The position numbers and the translations under genes were made by a program. Of a stretch of 64,000 nucleotides of DNA, positions 61,526-64,000 are shown in pieces. Numbering within the stretch: position 1 is the first letter of the stretch; every line of letters starts with the position of its first letter. Below the pieces are notes generated by a model, which saw only the letters and a list, made by a program, of their open reading frames with translations, did not search any database and was not told where the DNA came from. Source of the DNA: JAGLHV01 sp023143305 [NCBI: Clostridia bacterium] (GTDB lineage: Bacteria; CBDUZB01; JAGLHV01); assembly GCA_030637025.1 (NCBI GenBank), contig DAOVVV010000003.1, positions 27,087 to 91,086 of the forward strand, given 5' to 3'.

Positions 61526-62035
61526 TTATTTAAGGTGAACACCTACCGTTTTCTTTATTATCTCTTCCAATTGTTTTTTTAGTGGTTTCAATTTCTTCTT
61601 AGAAACCCGGTCAACAATTAAAACACCTTCTAAGTGATCTATCTCATGCTGTATTACCCGGGAAAGAAGGCCTTTCACCGCTAATTGCACTTGTTTACCG
61701 TTTTCATTCATTCCCTCGACTATTATTTCTTCCGGACGTTTTATTTCCAAATTAATTTTAGGAAGACTTAAACAACCTTCAATCATAATATCTTCTCCAA
61801 AAGACTGGAGTATCCTGGGATTAATCAAACAATTTATCCCCATACCTATATCCGCAATAATTATTCTTTTTGATACCCCTACCTGCGGTGCCGCCAATCC
61901 AACTCCTCCGTATTTATACATCGCCTGCGCCATTGCGGCAATAAATATTATCAGTTCTTTATCTATTTTATCTACTTTACTCGCCTGACGAGACAAAACA
62001 GCTTCCCCATATAATTTAATCGGCAATATAGCCAT
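61526..62035 (-). CDS. def: Peptide deformylase
   Basis: This metalloenzyme removes the formyl group from new proteins. All three motifs are clear: GVGLAAPQVG (~44-53), EGCLSLP with metal ligand Cys88, and QHEIDHLEG with ligands His130 and His134 and catalytic Glu131. The length of 169 is normal. It lies between thi4 and yggS in one run. The LPIKLYGEAVL opening is typical of the bacterial type. Confidence 0.97.
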   Translation of the reverse strand: MAILPIKLYGEAVLSRQASKVDKIDKELIIFIAAMAQAMYKYGGVGLAAPQVGVSKRIIIADIGMGINCLINPRILQSFGEDIMIEGCLSLPKINLEIKRPEEIIVEGMNENGKQVQLAVKGLLSRVIQHEIDHLEGVLIVDRVSKKKLKPLKKQLEEIIKKTVGVHLK

Positions 62036-62059
62036 TCTTATTCCTTTGATTTTTTTAAG

Positions 62060-62830
62060 TTATAACTTTTTTAAAATTATTTTAGCTACTTTTTCTCCGG
62101 ACAACAACATCCCTCCAAAAATCGGACCCATTCTCGGCCCTCCAAAAACCGCATTAGCCGCCATTCCTGCAACATAAAGATTAGGATAAATTTCCTTAGT
62201 ATTTTGCAAAATCATCTTCTCTCCTACCTCAGCCCACATTGGTTTTTCTCCTATAACTGCTCCGGTTGAGGTATCTAATTTAGACCCGCTTTTTCTCTCC
62301 ACAACTCTGGCAACTTCACAGCTATGTCCGGTAGCATCTATTGCTATTTTACAATTCATACTTAAAGGGTCTATATGTAATTTAGCTATATTTACCGCCG
62401 ACCAATTTAAAACAAAACCGCTTAATTTATCTTCCCTAATTATAACATCTTCCACATCCATCAAATTAAATATTTTTGCTCCTGCCTGAAGAGCACGAAA
62501 AGCTAATCCGGTAACTGCTTCCAGTGAATCAGCTACATAATAACCTTCCTGATATTTTTCTGTTTTAATTTCTGCTTCATCTAATAATCTTTTTCCTTCT
62601 TCCTGGATAACAATCTTATTAAACATCATTCCTCCACCCCACATTCCACCGCCAATCGATAATTTCCTCTCAAATACAGCAACCTTTACTTTTTCTTTAG
62701 CCAGAAAATACGCTGCTTCCAATCCTGCCGGCCCTGCCCCGGCAATAGCCACATCAACTTCTACAAATTCCAACAATTCGTCCATGAATTTCTTTATAAT
62801 CGCCCGTGAAATAACTACTTCATTCAACAT
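62060..62830 (-). CDS. thi4: Thiazole synthase Thi4, sulfide-dependent type
   Basis: The enzyme forms the thiazole of thiamine from NAD, glycine and a sulfur source. The 256-residue protein has the FAD/NAD motif [37 protein letters not shown], and a C-terminal [25 protein letters not shown]. At the position where yeast Thi4 has its sacrificial Cys205, this protein has His152 ([12 protein letters not shown]). That is the form used by archaeal enzymes that take free sulfide and turn over repeatedly. AAAAGGGG precedes the ATG. Confidence 0.92.
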   Translation of the reverse strand: MLNEVVISRAIIKKFMDELLEFVEVDVAIAGAGPAGLEAAYFLAKEKVKVAVFERKLSIGGGMWGGGMMFNKIVIQEEGKRLLDEAEIKTEKYQEGYYVADSLEAVTGLAFRALQAGAKIFNLMDVEDVIIREDKLSGFVLNWSAVNIAKLHIDPLSMNCKIAIDATGHSCEVARVVERKSGSKLDTSTGAVIGEKPMWAEVGEKMILQNTKEIYPNLYVAGMAANAVFGGPRMGPIFGGMLLSGEKVAKIILKKL

Positions 62831-62927
62831 AACAAACCCCTTTTCTCAATAAAATAACAATTTTCCACTAAAACAAAAACCATTATTAATTTAGATAATT
62901 TTATTATGGAATTTCTTCCTAAAGGAG

Positions 62928-62956
62928 ATTATAACAAATAGGAGAATAGGAGTCAA
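62928..62956 (-). promoter_or_regulatory. Strong promoter for the thi4-def-yggS run
   Basis: On the minus strand TTGACT (62951-62956), a 17-bp spacer and TATAAT (62928-62933) give an almost perfect sigma70 promoter. The leader to 62830 is about 90 nt. No CUGAGA-type TPP riboswitch core was seen in it. The rest of the 368-bp gap (62957-63198) is AT-rich, and no gene or repeat was recognised there. Confidence 0.65.
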
Positions 62957-63198
62957 GAGTGGCGGACTATATATTTTTTTCAACTTCGCAAAGAAAGAAA
63001 CTTTTTAATTTTATCCTGCCTAAATTCTTAAATTTATTTATAATTGTTTCTTTTATTTTTTTCATTATTTTTTATCCTCTTTTAGTTTACCTGGATTCAT
63101 TTATTATTTTTCTCTTCTTTTTAAAAAGCGCATTGCAATAACCCGGTAAACTAAAATTCAGGTAAGGTATTTTCTCTTTCTTCTTAATATATTCTTAT

Positions 63199-64000
63199 CT
63201 ATTCTCTTTTGATACCTAATACTTCTACGCAGTTATTTCCTGTTTGCCAAATACTAATTTTCATACCCCTTCCTTGTGGACTGGTAGTAGAGGTATGTAA
63301 GCTTAATTCTACAGTTCCATTAACAGGAACAACAAACTCAGCAGTTGTCGTTGTAAAATCAACTATTCCATTAGTATAAGAACCCTGAATATTTGCATGC
63401 CACCATATCCAATGTCCTGAACCCGGATATCTAAGTCTTACGCGATTTATTGTTTCAAAAGTTTCCAATACTGTAGTAAAAAAAGTTACCATTGTGGTTG
63501 TAGTTGTAGAATTAGCACCCCCTCCTACTATCATACCATCTCCCCCGCTGGCAGCAATAGTAATGGTATTTGCAACATCATCGGGGGTGATAGTAATATT
63601 CGTCCCGGCTACCAGATCAACATTCCCTCCGTCATTAGTTACCCCATCTATACTGGATACGATATTAGTCGTAATCTCCCCAGCATCAATATTGGAACCT
63701 AATTTAGTTACATTAGCGGAAAGACGAGCATCACTTAAAATCCCACTATTAATATTTCCCGCATCAAGATAATAACCGGCACTCTGGCTGTTTAATCTAT
63801 CGGAATCATTAGCATCTTCCGCACGAAAACTATAGGGCACACTCACCAATCTATGCCTCGGACTCATTTCCCCGTCACCGGCCACTTCTACCCCTAACCA
63901 GTAATCCTGGTCAAAACTTAAATTAATAGAACTTAGCGAGCCTAAAATAACATTGAATAATCCATCCTGTGTACTCGCTGTCTGGTTTTCATTCCACAAA
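63199..64000 (-). CDS. Repetitive surface or fibre-like protein, N-terminus cut by window edge
   Basis: The frame is open from base 64000 to the stop at 63199, so the start lies outside. The visible N-terminal part has DGLFNVILGSLSSINLSF and RLVSVPYSFRAEDANDSDRLN, phrases common in large secreted proteins of candidate phyla. The middle is a Gly/Asn/Thr-rich beta-helix-like stretch (TNDGGNVDLVAGTNITITPDD), and a C-terminal beta domain follows. Tail-fibre-like head modules often share these phrases. The function may be adhesion; this is inference. Confidence 0.55.
   Translation of the reverse strand, partial: LWNENQTASTQDGLFNVILGSLSSINLSFDQDYWLGVEVAGDGEMSPRHRLVSVPYSFRAEDANDSDRLNSQSAGYYLDAGNINSGILSDARLSANVTKLGSNIDAGEITTNIVSSIDGVTNDGGNVDLVAGTNITITPDDVANTITIAASGGDGMIVGGGANSTTTTTMVTFFTTVLETFETINRVRLRYPGSGHWIWWHANIQGSYTNGIVDFTTTTAEFVVPVNGTVELSLHTSTTSPQGRGMKISIWQTGNNCVEVLGIKRE

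Noticed and set aside
62831-62927. Possible TPP riboswitch in the thi4 leader.
   Set aside because: The leader is only about 90 nt and lacks a CUGAGA core.
62959-63141. A 60-codon plus-strand frame with GTG start and an AGGAG six bases before it, encoding a very hydrophobic peptide.
   Set aside because: Its ribosome-site-like bases overlap the -35 box of the strong minus-strand thi4 promoter. Its Phe/Ile-rich composition is what a T-rich strand gives by chance, and there is no plus-strand promoter.

Overview
The window is an AT-rich stretch of a diderm, LPS-making bacterium. It carries a nearly complete lipid A / outer-membrane assembly cluster (tamB, bamA, ompH/skp, lpxD, an lpxC-fabZ fusion, lpxA, lpxI, lpxB and an msbA-like exporter). 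Several enzymes suggest an anaerobic or sulfide-rich niche: a Thi4 of the sulfide-dependent (His) type, four radical-SAM proteins (LipA, a COG0731 protein, a YhcC-like protein and an NrdG-like protein), and a glycine cleavage system with its own lipoylation enzymes. No rRNA, tRNA, plasmid, phage or CRISPR sequence was recognised. The mix of housekeeping genes and heavy intergenic repeats resembles uncultured groundwater or subsurface lineages of the Omnitrophota / Desantisbacteria kind. That placement is an inference from gene content only.

Layout. 1-2.6 kb: a cut-off outer-membrane barrel, a FecR-like protein and a HAMP-type nucleotide cyclase, all on the minus strand. 2.9-6.0 kb: a divergent histidine kinase and an HD-GYP response regulator (c-di-GMP turnover). 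6.2-14.1 kb: coaBC, rpoZ, gmk, rluD, lgt, lspA, ileS. 14.3-15.8 kb: yggT, proC and the oppositely transcribed rpmB. 15.8-34.5 kb: a PorV-like barrel, cysE, and the msbA-lpxB-gfo/idh-lpxI-lpxA-lpxC/fabZ-lpxD-ompH-bamA-tamB block. 34.8-42 kb: lipA, lipM and gcvPB-gcvPA-gcvH-gcvT, separated by repeat-filled gaps. 42.3-51.2 kb: an exported MEMO-AMMECR1 fusion, a secreted TIM-barrel protein, dtd, a SLOG-fold protein, an SDR, and a GT2 / PAP2 / GT39 lipid-glycosylation group. 51.3-57.4 kb: trxB-ccdA-tlpA, a DUF89 / radical-SAM pair, panD, trxA and a YhcC-like gene. 57.5-62.8 kb: metE, an NrdG-like protein with a broken Fe-S motif, a tiny four-cysteine protein, yggS, def and thi4. The right edge cuts a repetitive surface protein.

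How the parts work together. The OM block makes lipid A from UDP-GlcNAc, flips it, and builds the barrel-insertion and lipid-transport machinery. Lgt and LspA mature the lipoproteins that other genes encode. LipA and LipM would load lipoate onto GcvH, which shuttles between GcvP and GcvT. TrxB, CcdA and TlpA form a chain passing reducing power from NADPH to the envelope. PanD and CoaBC supply coenzyme A.

The least explained material is non-coding. A 164-bp element with about 21-bp terminal inverted repeats folds as one long hairpin. It is present in two intact copies and several broken or composite ones. Both intact copies end 8 bp beyond a stop codon. It is mixed with heptamer, octamer and 11-mer tandem repeats and with GTAGGGG-ended palindromes, mostly in the gaps at 8.5, 11.1, 35.7-36.3, 37.2-37.7 and 42.0-42.3 kb.
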